A stretch of 64,000 nucleotides of DNA from an uncultured Alistipes sp. (GTDB lineage: Bacteria; Bacteroidota; Bacteroidia; Bacteroidales; Rikenellaceae): NCBI GenBank assembly GCA_937911745.1, contig CALDPX010000041.1, positions 141,720-205,719 on the forward strand, read 5' to 3'. Of this stretch, positions 35,840-45,027 are shown piece after piece. The notes beneath the pieces were generated by a model. It made no database searches. It had not been told where the DNA came from and worked only from the letters and a program-made list of their open reading frames with translations. A program made the position numbers and the translations under genes. Position 1 is the first letter of the stretch; each line of letters opens with the position of its first letter.

Positions 35840-37087
35840 TTAGTTTTTGTATTGTGTTACCGTAGCCTCTACGCTACCTTTTGCCAGTGCAATTTCTATT
35901 GTGTCGCCTTCGTGGAGTAGGGAGGCGTCACTCACCGACTTGCCACCGCTTCTTACAAGCGCAAAGCCCATATTCAGGATTCTCTCGGGCGAGGCTGCCA
36001 ACACCTTAGCCTCCAAAGTGGCGAGTTTGCTCGTGTGGTCGGCAAAGGTGCGCTCCGTAGCGTGAGCGAGGCGCATCTGGGCACGCTCCAACTGTAAGCC
36101 GAGTGAGCCCAAGAGTCGCTGAGTGCCCGCTTGTAGTTTTGTTCCGCAGAGCACAAGGCGGTTGTTGTGTGTCGAAAGCATCGCTCCTGCTGTCTGCCCT
36201 ATGCGCTCGTAGAGGTTCTCGACCTCAGCCACATAGCCCTCTATGCGCCCAACAAGGTAGTCGGCAACGGCTGTGGGGGTTTTGAGCGATTCGGCAGCGA
36301 CCATATCAGCCACCGAGGTGTCCTTGTCGTGACCAATACCCGTCAGTACGGGCAACGGAAATTGTGCAATATGCGAGCAGAGAGTGTAGGAGTTGAAACA
36401 CGCAAGGTCGCTCTGCGAGCCGCCACCCCTAAGCAGTGCCACGCAGTCGAACTCCTCCTCACGCTCGGCAACCTCGCCCAAAGCCGCAATGATGGACTCC
36501 TCGGCTGCTGCGCCCTGCACGATAGCCTCAAAGAGGGTGTGCTCGATGTGGTAGGGCGACTCGGCAAGGTGGCGCAGGAAGTCCTGCAAGCCCGCAGCCG
36601 TAGCCGAAGAGATTACTGCCACACGCTGGAATAGGGGAGGACGGGCAAGTTGATGGTTGAGATCTATAACTCCATCGGCTGTGAGTGCTGCAATGACCTC
36701 ACGCCTGCGTTTTTCGTTCTCGCCAAGGGTGTACGAGGGGTCTATGTCGCTCACAACGAGCGACAACCCATACGCCTCGTGGAACGAAACACTCACCTTC
36801 AAGAGCACCTTCATACCTGCTGCCAAGGGTGTGCCCGTAGCCGCACGGAAATAACTCTCTATGGCACCCCAACGGCTACGCCAGATGGCTGCCGAGGCTT
36901 TGGCTTTGGGTGTGCCTTCCCTCTCGCCCTTCTCGATGAGTTCGAGGTAGCAGTGCCCCGAATAGCGGTTTTCCTTCAACTCGCCAATCTCGGCACATAT
37001 CCACACGCCCAGCGGAAACCGCTCGGCAAGCGCAATTTTCACGCCCGCGAGCAATTCCGAGAGAGTTATGTGTTTTTCGGTAGGCAT
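35840..37087 (-). CDS. xseA: Exodeoxyribonuclease VII large subunit
   Basis: 415 residues: OB fold at the N-terminus (GVWICAEIGELKENRYSGHCYLELIEK), then the catalytic domain with RVAVISSATAAGLQDFL, FDCVALLRGGGSQSDLACFNSY, PVLTGIGHDKDTSVADMVA and KTPTAVADYL, and a long coiled coil before a short C-terminal beta segment (RILNMGFALVRSGGK). It acts on single-stranded DNA in repair and recombination. Co-transcribed with xseB. Confidence 0.95.
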   Translation of the reverse strand: MPTEKHITLSELLAGVKIALAERFPLGVWICAEIGELKENRYSGHCYLELIEKGEREGTPKAKASAAIWRSRWGAIESYFRAATGTPLAAGMKVLLKVSVSFHEAYGLSLVVSDIDPSYTLGENEKRRREVIAALTADGVIDLNHQLARPPLFQRVAVISSATAAGLQDFLRHLAESPYHIEHTLFEAIVQGAAAEESIIAALGEVAEREEEFDCVALLRGGGSQSDLACFNSYTLCSHIAQFPLPVLTGIGHDKDTSVADMVAAESLKTPTAVADYLVGRIEGYVAEVENLYERIGQTAGAMLSTHNNRLVLCGTKLQAGTQRLLGSLGLQLERAQMRLAHATERTFADHTSKLATLEAKVLAASPERILNMGFALVRSGGKSVSDASLLHEGDTIEIALAKGSVEATVTQYKN

Positions 37088-37115
37088 AGAGTGTGTTGCT
37101 TACTTATTCGAGTGG

Positions 37116-38351
37116 CTAAAATTGTGTGAAATCTGTACCGTTGTGGGTGCCGTACTTATGACCCGTAGTGGGGGATTGGAATACTCGGCTCCAACCATCG
37201 CAGGCGGTAACTTCCTGCACCTCTTCGCCATTGATGACCATACCGCCACTGCGTCTGCCCCTAAGGGATATGGGGTTGAGCATTGAGCCTATGCCAACAA
37301 GTGCCACAATCGCAACAATAATCAGCATCGCAATCAGCGCACCAAGCAACTTGAAGAGCGCCTCGGCAGTGATGAGGTAGAAGAGGGGGAAGAAGATGAA
37401 CAAAATAGCCCACCCGTTGCCCTTGCACAAGCCCCAAATTGCGTTGAACAATGAGGCTACGCCAACGATAATACCAATAACCAAAAGGAATTCGAAACTC
37501 TCCAAGAAGTATGCTAATGCGGTGCCAGCGTAGGCTACTACTGCAATTGCGAGATTGACAACGACCGACACGGTGTCGTCTTTCGCCTTTGTGTGGTGCG
37601 CAAGGAAGTGTCCCATAGAGGGTGGCAGAACAACTGCACCAATGATGAGGGCAAAAGTGAGCACCAATCGCAGGCAGAAACTAAGGAAGTTCCACAGCCA
37701 CTCCCAGTCGTTATAGAGCCAATCCCACTTCAAGAAATCCACATATCCACCGCCCAACACAAGGTAGTTGATAAACTCCAAACCCATTGTAAGAATGAAC
37801 ACTATCAGGGTGGGGAGCATCGCCTTGTGGTTGAAACGGGTGTCGTTCTTAACATCAGCAGCCCAAGTCAACAGACCGCCCATAGTCAGCATAAATATCA
37901 GCAGCAGTAGCGTTGTCAGTGCGGGCGAGCACTGGAAGTGGAAATGAGAGTCCTGCAACTCGTCGGCAAGGTCGCAGAGTATCATCGCACTGTCCATTGT
38001 GATATCCTCGCTGTGATTCCAATGTGCTCTGTATCTGAGTTTTTGGCGGAACACGAAGTCGTTATCCACAAAGTGGGTGAGGTCTGGATTGTGTATGCCA
38101 GTACCATCGGAAAAACCGACTTTTGCCATATCGGTATCCCCAACCTTGACGTCGTAGAGGAAGCAGGGAGTGCCAGACTCCACCTGCTTGACTACCGCTG
38201 CATCTTCGCTGACGGACTTGTAGAGGGGAATCTCTCCACCCGTCTCGTTGTTGTAGAGAATGTACTTATTGACGGTATTGGTGCAACTGCAAAAGAGGGC
38301 GGAGCACAATAGCACACCCAATATTGCGATACGACTAAACGTTGTTTTCAT
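37116..38351 (-). CDS. Polytopic membrane protein with lipoprotein-type N-terminus, unknown
   Basis: Start taken at 38351 (MKTTFSRIAILGVLLCSALFCSC), which gives a lipobox-like CSC; an upstream Met is less likely. An extracytoplasmic part of ~110 residues with an SH3-like look (GGEIPLYKSVSEDAAVVKQVESGTPCFLYDV) is followed by about eight membrane helices (~150-380) and a short soluble tail ending in GWSRVFQSPTTGHKYGTHNGTDF. I do not recognise the family. A lipid anchor on a polytopic protein would be odd, so the N-terminus may be a plain signal peptide or anchor. Confidence 0.6.
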   Translation of the reverse strand: MKTTFSRIAILGVLLCSALFCSCTNTVNKYILYNNETGGEIPLYKSVSEDAAVVKQVESGTPCFLYDVKVGDTDMAKVGFSDGTGIHNPDLTHFVDNDFVFRQKLRYRAHWNHSEDITMDSAMILCDLADELQDSHFHFQCSPALTTLLLLIFMLTMGGLLTWAADVKNDTRFNHKAMLPTLIVFILTMGLEFINYLVLGGGYVDFLKWDWLYNDWEWLWNFLSFCLRLVLTFALIIGAVVLPPSMGHFLAHHTKAKDDTVSVVVNLAIAVVAYAGTALAYFLESFEFLLVIGIIVGVASLFNAIWGLCKGNGWAILFIFFPLFYLITAEALFKLLGALIAMLIIVAIVALVGIGSMLNPISLRGRRSGGMVINGEEVQEVTACDGWSRVFQSPTTGHKYGTHNGTDFTQF

Positions 38352-38457
38352 ACGCTGATTTGGTTTGATTTTGCTGTATTTATTCACAAATATAACTCTT
38401 TTTTTGATAAGAATGCGAATTGTGTGGCTAAATTGGAGGTATTATTCCCGCTCGATA

Positions 38458-38489
38458 TTTGAACAAATCCCCAAAAAATCATATCTTTG
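38458..38489 (+). promoter_or_regulatory. Promoter of prfA
   Basis: TTTG at 38458-38461 and TATCTTTG at 38482-38489, spaced 20 nt; 20 nt from the -7 box to the ATG. Confidence 0.75.
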
Positions 38490-38509
38490 CGCCCAAAGTA
38501 GAAAAAATT

Positions 38510-39598
38510 ATGGTAGATAACGCAATACTTAACCGCCTTGACGGTCTGAAAATTAAATTCGAGGAGATGGGTCAGCAGATGACCGACCCCGAAGTAATTG
38601 CCGATATGAAACGCTTTGTGCAACTCAACAAGGAGTACAGAGAGTTGGAGCCCCTGGTGATTGCGGCAGACAAGTTCAAAAAGACTCTCGCAAACCTTGC
38701 CGATGCAAAGGACATCCTCGCCAACGAGAAAGACGAGGATATGCGCGAAATGGCACGCGAAGAGGTGGCAGAGCTCGAACCTCTGGCAGCACAGCTCGAA
38801 GAGGAGATTAAAATCCTGCTCATCCCCAAGGATCCCCAAGATAGCAAGAACGCTATTGTGGAGATTCGTGGCGGTACGGGTGGTGACGAGGCAGCACTCT
38901 TTGCGGGCGACCTCTTGCGTATGTATATGAAATACATCGAGAGCAAGGGTTGGCGCTACGAAATCAACTCCTTCTCGGAGGGTGCCGCAGGTGGCTACAA
39001 AGAGGTTGTGATGAAGGTTACGGGCGATGGTGTCTATGGCACCTTGAAGTACGAGAGTGGTGTGCACCGTGTACAGCGCGTACCCGCAACCGAGACTCAG
39101 GGTCGAATCCACACCTCGGCAGCAACTGTCGCTGTCCTCCCCGAGGCAGACGAGTTCGATGTGGAAATCTCGATGAACGACATCCGCAAGGATACCTATT
39201 GCGCAAGCGGTCCCGGTGGTCAGTGTGTGAACACCACCTACTCGGCAGTGCGCCTTACCCACATCCCTACGGGTATTGTCGTGCAGTGTCAGGACCAGAA
39301 GTCGCAACTCAAAAACTTCGACAAAGCACTCGAAGAGTTGCGTACCCGTATCTTCAACTTGGAGTACGCAAAGTATATGGACGAGATAGCCTCCAAACGC
39401 AAAACAATGGTTTCGACAGGCGATAGGAGTGCCAAAATTCGCACCTACAACTATCCTCAGGGACGTATTACCGACCACCGTATCAACTACACCATCTACA
39501 ACCTGCCCGCCTTTATGAATGGCGACATTCAGGATTGCATCGACCAGTTGATTGTGGCGGAGAATGCGGAGAGATTGAAAGAGTCCGAACTCGGGTAA
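38510..39598 (+). CDS. prfA: Peptide chain release factor 1
   Basis: Start ATG 38510 (MVDNAILNRLDGLKIKFEE), after the promoter; a longer upstream reading is rejected since it would include the promoter. 362 residues with the domain 2 segment HRVQRVPATETQGRIHTSAATV, the catalytic GGQ in ASGPGGQCVNTTYSAVRLTH, and the RF1 C-terminus (RTYNYPQGRITDHRINYT). It reads UAA and UAG stop codons. It stands alone, not next to hemK. Confidence 0.95.
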   Translation: MVDNAILNRLDGLKIKFEEMGQQMTDPEVIADMKRFVQLNKEYRELEPLVIAADKFKKTLANLADAKDILANEKDEDMREMAREEVAELEPLAAQLEEEIKILLIPKDPQDSKNAIVEIRGGTGGDEAALFAGDLLRMYMKYIESKGWRYEINSFSEGAAGGYKEVVMKVTGDGVYGTLKYESGVHRVQRVPATETQGRIHTSAATVAVLPEADEFDVEISMNDIRKDTYCASGPGGQCVNTTYSAVRLTHIPTGIVVQCQDQKSQLKNFDKALEELRTRIFNLEYAKYMDEIASKRKTMVSTGDRSAKIRTYNYPQGRITDHRINYTIYNLPAFMNGDIQDCIDQLIVAENAERLKESELG

Positions 39599-39726
39599 AA
39601 ATGCATATAACGAGCATCTGCTGCGTTATACTTCGATAAGCGGAGTTCCTCATTTACGAAGAGTAAACTGCGGACTCCGCTTTCTCGTATGCCTTGCATC
39701 TATCTCGTTCTATGCATTTTTTTTGT
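39597..39726. repeat. Long imperfect hairpin element (copy C)
   Basis: Outer arms AAAAATGCATATAACGAG and CTCGTTCTATGCATTTTT pair with one mismatch, an inner stem AGCGGAGT pairs with ACTCCGCT, and the tip TTTAC-GAAGA-GTAAA matches copy B. The T-run at the end suggests it also terminates prfA transcripts. Confidence 0.75.
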
Positions 39727-39749
39727 GGTGTTTGAGGAACTCTTTATCC

Positions 39750-39800
39750 CTCCCCTAAGTTAGGGGTGGGTCCGCAAAGCGGGGGAGAGGTCTGTTTTTG
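39750..39800. repeat. Dispersed palindromic repeat, CCCCTAAGTTAGGGG type (copy 2)
   Basis: CCCTCCCCTAAGTTAGGGG, a G-rich stretch and GAGAGGTCTGT match the copy at 4546-4597 with few changes. Confidence 0.65.
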
Positions 39801-39880
39801 TCTAACGTCTAACGTCTAACGTCAATAGTCCTAAGGCTTATAGGGCTTTAATGCCCTTAATGCCCTTAATGCCCTAATCT
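39797..39880. repeat. GTCTAAC array with tail (copy 2) and TTAATGCCC tandem repeat
   Basis: Three to four GTCTAAC units plus the GTCAATAGTCCTAAGGCTTAT tail repeat the element at 35433-35500. They are followed by three to four TTAATGCCC/CTTAATGCC units. Confidence 0.75.
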
Positions 39881-39947
39881 CTCGTCATTAAGCCCTTTTA
39901 CCTCCTTAATTTCCCTAAATAATTTATCATCTTTCAACAATTTTTTG

Positions 39948-39955
39948 TACATTTG
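39948..39955 (+). promoter_or_regulatory. -7 element of the murI promoter
   Basis: TACATTTG lies 20 nt before the ATG. The -33 part is weak (TTTC near 39931). Confidence 0.5.
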
Positions 39956-39975
39956 TAGGTTGGTAAAGATGTAAA

Positions 39976-40758
39976 ATGGATAAAAATGCTCCAATAGGAA
40001 TTTTTGACTCAGGAATGGGTGGATTGTCGGTATGGCGCGAGGTGCGAAACCTTCTGCCTGAGGAGTCTATTATATACCTTGCCGATGGCAAAAACTGCCC
40101 CTACGGAGAGCGTCCGAGAGAAGAGATTGCTACACTCACGAGGCGTGCTGTGGTGGAACTCTTGGCACGAGGTGTGAAGATGGTGGTTGTGGCGTGCAAT
40201 ACAGCTACCGCAGTCGCCATCGACTCGTTGCGAGAGGAGTTCGACATCCCATTTGTGGGTATGGAACCCGCGGTCAAACCTGCGGCACTCGCCACCCGAA
40301 GCGGTACAATAGGAATTCTTGCCACCCGAGCCTCTTTGCGGGGCGAACTTTTCCGTACTACCTCGGCAAAGTATGCCCATAATGTAAGAGTGCTCGAAGC
40401 GGTAGGAGAGGGCTTTGTGGAGGCTGTTGAGCAGGGACGAGAGAATGATTTGGCAACGCTCGCGATGGTGCGAGAGGTGTTGGAGCCCCTTATCGAAGAG
40501 GGTGCTGACCAAATTGTCTTAGGTTGTACTCACTATCCATTCTTGGAGTCGGCTTTGAGCCAAGTTATTGCTGAGAGAGATGTCACGCTTGTTAATCCTG
40601 CGCCCGCTGTGGCTCGCAGGGTGGAGTGGATATTGGACAACGATGGAATGAGAGCCTGCAAGGGACACAAGGCAGAGTATTCTTTTGTGACCTTTGGTGG
40701 CGATAACTATCTGGCTCGTATTACCGACAAGGCTATGCAGATAGCTCAGCACGAATAG
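39976..40758 (+). CDS. murI: Glutamate racemase
   Basis: Makes D-glutamate for peptidoglycan. 260 residues with the two catalytic Cys motifs, VVVACNTATA and IVLGCTHYPF, and the N-terminal IGIFDSGMGGLSV and YLADGKNCPYGERP (usual DxxxxPYG). A spacer of 44 nt leads to ftsK, so both may be co-transcribed. Confidence 0.95.
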   Translation: MDKNAPIGIFDSGMGGLSVWREVRNLLPEESIIYLADGKNCPYGERPREEIATLTRRAVVELLARGVKMVVVACNTATAVAIDSLREEFDIPFVGMEPAVKPAALATRSGTIGILATRASLRGELFRTTSAKYAHNVRVLEAVGEGFVEAVEQGRENDLATLAMVREVLEPLIEEGADQIVLGCTHYPFLESALSQVIAERDVTLVNPAPAVARRVEWILDNDGMRACKGHKAEYSFVTFGGDNYLARITDKAMQIAQHE

Positions 40759-40802
40759 TAGAAAAAGCGAAATAGAGAACCCCTATATAACCCCAAACCA
40801 CT

Positions 40803-43460
40803 ATGGCAACAAAGAAAAACGGCAAGACTACCACAACGCTCTCTGCTAATGGTAGGCAACGCAAGGAAGAGGTAAAACAGCAAGAGCCCAAACGCCCTTT
40901 GAAGGAGCGACTGATGCTGAGTGAAAATCAGCGTTGGGTAATATGTTTCATCCTCTTTTTTGTGTCAGCCTTTGTGACTCTTTCGATAGTGTCGCACTAC
41001 TTCTCGTGGCAGGCAGACCAGGTGAGAGTCAAAGGTATGCCCGTTAGCAATAGTGGTGGCTCGTGGGGATTGGGCATTGCCAACCTGCTGGTGGGAGAGA
41101 GCTTTGGTATCTTTGCTCTGTGTATTCCTATTGCGGGTTTTCTGCTCTCGCTGAGGGTACATCGTGGCGAGAGTGGCTATGTGGGCAGGGTGCTGAAAGT
41201 GCTTGCAATGGTTATGATTTTGGGTAGTGTGACCTTTGGCTTTGTGACGGGTGCTGATGGCGCTTTCGGCTCGGGTCTTGGCGGAAAGATGGGTATTGAT
41301 GTGGCACGATGGGCTACCACATATATAGGTCGCTTTGGCTTGGGGCTGTTGCTCTTTATGTGCTGGGTGCTGGTGGCAGTATATATCAATAGCAGCCGCA
41401 CCATCGAGGCTGTGAGTAGCCTCGGAAAACGCATTGCCGCACTCTTTAAGTCACGCCCACGCACTGCCGAAGAGGAAACAGAAGAGGATGAAAGAGTTGT
41501 CGCAGACTATGGCGATGAAGAGGATGTGGACGTGCTCTCGGAGGATGATGATGACTACTCCAAGGAGGATATAGCCGAGGAGGATGACGACTTGGAGATA
41601 ATCGTACCCGAGGAGGAAGAAACCGTCATTGAGGAGGAACTAACAACAGAGGAAAGCGCTGATAATGTTGAGGTTATAGATGATGACCTCGTGGAGGTTG
41701 GAGAGAGTGTTGAGGCAACCGCCCAGCCCACCCCTATGCCAGCAGTCGCCAATAATAGCATAGACGAGGATTTCGAGATTATAGACAATACGGTTGAGGG
41801 TATGAAAGGACTGCCCAAACCCACCTCTACGACCGAGGAGATGACAATCGGCACGGGGGGCGTGGTGGAGACTGCCGAGGACGGCACCTCGCAAGTTATT
41901 GTGAGTGAACACAACGACGAGGAGGCAGGCAAAATAGGTACTCTCTATGACCCCACTAAGGAACTCTCCAAATTCCAGCGTCCACCGGTGGAAATACTCG
42001 AAAAATATGACGAGGAGGCGGTGCAGTTCTCCACCGAGGAGATAAACGAGAATAAAACCCTCATCAAGCAGACTCTGGACTCTTTTGGTGTGAAAATCAA
42101 GAAGATTACCGCTACCATAGGTCCAACGGTAACGCTCTACGAGATAGAGCCCGAGATGGGCGTAAAGGTGGCTCGCATCAAGTCGCTCGAAGATGATATT
42201 GCCATATCACTCAAAGCGATGAGTATACGCCTTATCATCCCTATGCCGGGTAGGGGTACTATCGGTATAGAGATTCCCAACCGCACACGCCGCACGGTGT
42301 CGATGTACTCTGTGATGAAGTCTAAGAAGTTCCAAGAGAGCAAGGCTGCACTCCCTGTTGTGATTGGCAAGACCATCCAGAACGAAACCTTCGTATTTGA
42401 CCTTGCCGAGATGCCCCATATGATTGTGGCGGGTGCTACGGGTCAGGGTAAGTCGGTAGGTCTGAATGCTATCATCGCTTCACTTATCTACAAAAAACAC
42501 CCCGCCGAGCTGAAATTTGTGATGGTCGACCCCAAGAAGGTTGAACTCTCGCTCTATGCCAAACTCGAAAAGCACTACTTGGCGAAGATGGAGAGCGAAG
42601 AGGATGCAATACTTACCGATACCCAAAAGGTTGTTTATACGCTCAACTCGCTCTGCAACGAGATGGAGGAGAGGTATAAACTCCTCCGCGCTGCGGGTGT
42701 GAAGAGAATTGACGCCTATAACCAGAAGTTCTTGGAGCGCAAACTCCATCCCAAATATGGTCACCGCTACTTGCCCTACCTTGTGGTCGTTATTGACGAG
42801 TTTGCCGATATGATTATGACGGCAGGCAAGGAGGTCGAAACACCCATCGTAAGGCTTGGACAGTTGGCTCGTGCAATCGGTATTCACCTGATTATTGCCA
42901 CCCAGCGTCCCGATGCTAAGGTTATTACGGGTCTTATCAGTGCCAACTGCCCCTCGCGTATTGCCTTCAAGGTTACCAACCGCATCAACTCACAGATTAT
43001 CTTGGGTGGTACTGGTGCCGAGAAACTTATCGGCAAGGGCGATATGCTGGTGCAGATTAATGGTGCCGAAACCCGTTTGCAGTGCGCTTTCATAGACACT
43101 CCCGAAATTGAGCGCATAACCGACTTTGTGGCACGTCAGAGGGGTTATGAGTCGGCATACCTGCTACCCGACTATGTGCCCGAAGATGGCGGTGCGGGAG
43201 AGCCTAAGGAGGAAGTGGGCGATTTGGATAGTATGTTCGATGAGGTCGCACGCTTTGTTGTAGCCAATCAGCAGGGCTCCACATCGTTCATACAGCGCAA
43301 GTTCAAGATTGGCTACAACCGCGCAGGACGTATTATGGACCAATTGGAGGCTTTCGGTATTGTGGGCAAGAGCGAGGGTAGCAAGCCCCGCGAAGTGCTT
43401 ATCTCCGACCCCGCATCGTTGGAGAGGACTTTGAACGACATTTTCATTGAGAATCTATGA
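40803..43460 (+). CDS. ftsK: DNA translocase FtsK
   Basis: 885 residues: four N-terminal membrane helices (~45-195), an acidic linker (~215-400, rich in Glu/Asp), the alpha/beta motor with Walker A GATGQGKSVGLN and Walker B VVVIDEFADM, and a C-terminal gamma winged helix (~815-880) with FKIGYNRAGRIMDQLE. It pumps chromosome termini across the septum and, through gamma, reads polarity sequences and acts on XerCD. The stop overlaps the start of the LolA-like gene by 4 nt (ATGA). Confidence 0.96.
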   Translation: MATKKNGKTTTTLSANGRQRKEEVKQQEPKRPLKERLMLSENQRWVICFILFFVSAFVTLSIVSHYFSWQADQVRVKGMPVSNSGGSWGLGIANLLVGESFGIFALCIPIAGFLLSLRVHRGESGYVGRVLKVLAMVMILGSVTFGFVTGADGAFGSGLGGKMGIDVARWATTYIGRFGLGLLLFMCWVLVAVYINSSRTIEAVSSLGKRIAALFKSRPRTAEEETEEDERVVADYGDEEDVDVLSEDDDDYSKEDIAEEDDDLEIIVPEEEETVIEEELTTEESADNVEVIDDDLVEVGESVEATAQPTPMPAVANNSIDEDFEIIDNTVEGMKGLPKPTSTTEEMTIGTGGVVETAEDGTSQVIVSEHNDEEAGKIGTLYDPTKELSKFQRPPVEILEKYDEEAVQFSTEEINENKTLIKQTLDSFGVKIKKITATIGPTVTLYEIEPEMGVKVARIKSLEDDIAISLKAMSIRLIIPMPGRGTIGIEIPNRTRRTVSMYSVMKSKKFQESKAALPVVIGKTIQNETFVFDLAEMPHMIVAGATGQGKSVGLNAIIASLIYKKHPAELKFVMVDPKKVELSLYAKLEKHYLAKMESEEDAILTDTQKVVYTLNSLCNEMEERYKLLRAAGVKRIDAYNQKFLERKLHPKYGHRYLPYLVVVIDEFADMIMTAGKEVETPIVRLGQLARAIGIHLIIATQRPDAKVITGLISANCPSRIAFKVTNRINSQIILGGTGAEKLIGKGDMLVQINGAETRLQCAFIDTPEIERITDFVARQRGYESAYLLPDYVPEDGGAGEPKEEVGDLDSMFDEVARFVVANQQGSTSFIQRKFKIGYNRAGRIMDQLEAFGIVGKSEGSKPREVLISDPASLERTLNDIFIENL

Positions 43461-44065
43461 GGAAGTTAGTAATACTTTTTGCCGCGGTGCTGAGTGCTAT
43501 GGCGGGTTATTCGCAGAATGGCTCAGAGGTGCTTGGTGCTATGGCTGAGAAGATTGGCGCGATGGGGACCTATCGCATTGATTTTGAGTTGGAAATACCC
43601 TCGGCAACCGCCACGTCTATCGGTTATTGTTTGGTGGACGGCGAGAGGTATGTGATAGCCATTGAGGATATGAGTCAGGGCTCAGATGGTACGGTCGTGT
43701 GGGCTGTGAACACCACAAGTCAAGAGATTACGCTCGATGAACCACGCCCCCAAAGCCGCTCGCTCTTCGATAACCCGACAAAGGCTTTCGACTTTGCCGA
43801 AGAACTCTTCGTTGTGGAGAGTGCCGAGAGTCAGGCACAGGGCGTGTGGAGTCTTTCGTTGCTTCCACAGAAGGGTGTTCTTGATGGAATAGAGAGAGTT
43901 GAGGTGTTGGTGGATAGTAAGAGCAATCTGCCAATAAGACTCGGTTACGATATGGCTGGTGTGGGGCTTGTGGTGAAGATCCGCTCCTTGGTGCCCGCAG
44001 AGTTCTCCGACAAGGAGTTTGCAGTACCCTCGGTGGAGGGATTTGAAGTGATAGATTTTCGTTAG
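43457..44065 (+). CDS. lolA: LolA-like periplasmic lipoprotein carrier
   Basis: 202 residues: signal peptide ending in AGYS/Q, then a half-open barrel-type sequence as in LolA (YRIDFELEIPSATATSIGYCLVDGERYVI, WAVNTTSQEITLDEP, LFDNPTKAFDF and a late LPIRLGYDM...VVKI). It would carry lipoproteins from the inner to the outer membrane. Translationally coupled to ftsK through ATGA, an arrangement common in the phylum. The family is diverse, so the exact role is less sure than the fold. Confidence 0.8.
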   Translation: MRKLVILFAAVLSAMAGYSQNGSEVLGAMAEKIGAMGTYRIDFELEIPSATATSIGYCLVDGERYVIAIEDMSQGSDGTVVWAVNTTSQEITLDEPRPQSRSLFDNPTKAFDFAEELFVVESAESQAQGVWSLSLLPQKGVLDGIERVEVLVDSKSNLPIRLGYDMAGVGLVVKIRSLVPAEFSDKEFAVPSVEGFEVIDFR

Positions 44066-44115
44066 TGAGCAAGGAGCCGATAAAGTGCCTCCGAGCCACA
44101 ATTATTACCCCTTGT

Positions 44116-44147
44116 TTTGCGTTTTTAACTCGCAAGGGTTATATTTG
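44116..44147 (+). promoter_or_regulatory. Promoter of the SurA-like lipoprotein gene
   Basis: TTTG at 44116-44119 and TATATTTG at 44140-44147, spaced 20 nt. The -7 box ends only 9 nt before the ATG, so the transcript would be almost leaderless. Confidence 0.65.
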
Positions 44148-44156
44148 CGCCTGCGA

Positions 44157-45008
44157 ATGAAAAGAGTAAGAATTTACATAACGACTTTGGTGCTTGCAAT
44201 GGGTGTTGCGGGCTGTGAGTTGCTCAACCACGACGAAGAGGTCGCAAGGGTGGGTGAGAGCCGTCTGCTACGTTCGGAATTGGATGTGGCAACCAAGGGA
44301 TATGTGGGCGAAGATAGCCTTTGTGTGGCAAATAACTACATAGACCAATGGGTCAAGCGTCAGGTAAAACGCCAAGAAGCAGAGCGAGTTCTCGCGACAG
44401 AGATGGGCGATGTGGAAAGGCTTGTAGAGGAGTATCGCCTTTCGCTCCTTACTAACCGTCTTGAACAGCGTTATCTTGCAGGTAGGCTCGATACGCTCAT
44501 CACCGACAGTATGGTTGAGAGTTACTTCGCTGAGCATAGGAAGGATTTTGTGATGGATAGAACTATCCTCAAAGGACGCATCGTAAGACTTCCCGACAAC
44601 TATCGCCAGTCGGTCAAACTCTTCAAACTCATGGGTTCGAGCAGTAAGGAAAAACAACAAGATTTCCTCGATTTGTGCACCAAGAATAACTTTGAGTTGC
44701 ATACCTTTGAGCAGTGGGTTGATTTTGGCGAGTTTCTCTCTTACCTGCCTGTACGCAAGGGGAAAAACTATGACTATATCCTATCGGGCGACGAGATTCG
44801 CGAAATGGCGGATGTTGACAGTAAGTACTTTATCGAGATAAGAGAGGTTGTGCGCAAGGGCGAACCGGCGCCTTTCGAGAGAGTCGAAGATATGGTGCGT
44901 CGATTGCTCTACAACCGCAGCAGAGCAGAGATTGTCGGACAATATAACGATAGTCTATACAATGCTGCGTTGCTCGAAGGTAAAATCCGAATTAAAAACA
45001 AAGAATAA
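44157..45008 (+). CDS. SurA-N-like lipoprotein chaperone
   Basis: 283 residues from ATG 44157 (MKRVRIYITTLVLAMGVAGC), with lipobox VAGC. The body looks like the N-terminal helical region of SurA/PpiD-type proteins: VARVGESRLLRSELDV near the start, IDQWVKRQVKRQEAE, and VESYFAEHRKDFVMDRTILKGRIVRLP. No parvulin active site is seen, so it is probably a chaperone without isomerase activity. It precedes the full SurA-like gene by 19 nt; both likely guard outer-membrane proteins in the periplasm. Confidence 0.75.
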   Translation: MKRVRIYITTLVLAMGVAGCELLNHDEEVARVGESRLLRSELDVATKGYVGEDSLCVANNYIDQWVKRQVKRQEAERVLATEMGDVERLVEEYRLSLLTNRLEQRYLAGRLDTLITDSMVESYFAEHRKDFVMDRTILKGRIVRLPDNYRQSVKLFKLMGSSSKEKQQDFLDLCTKNNFELHTFEQWVDFGEFLSYLPVRKGKNYDYILSGDEIREMADVDSKYFIEIREVVRKGEPAPFERVEDMVRRLLYNRSRAEIVGQYNDSLYNAALLEGKIRIKNKE

Positions 45009-45027
45009 AAAGTTGAAACAGCAAGAT

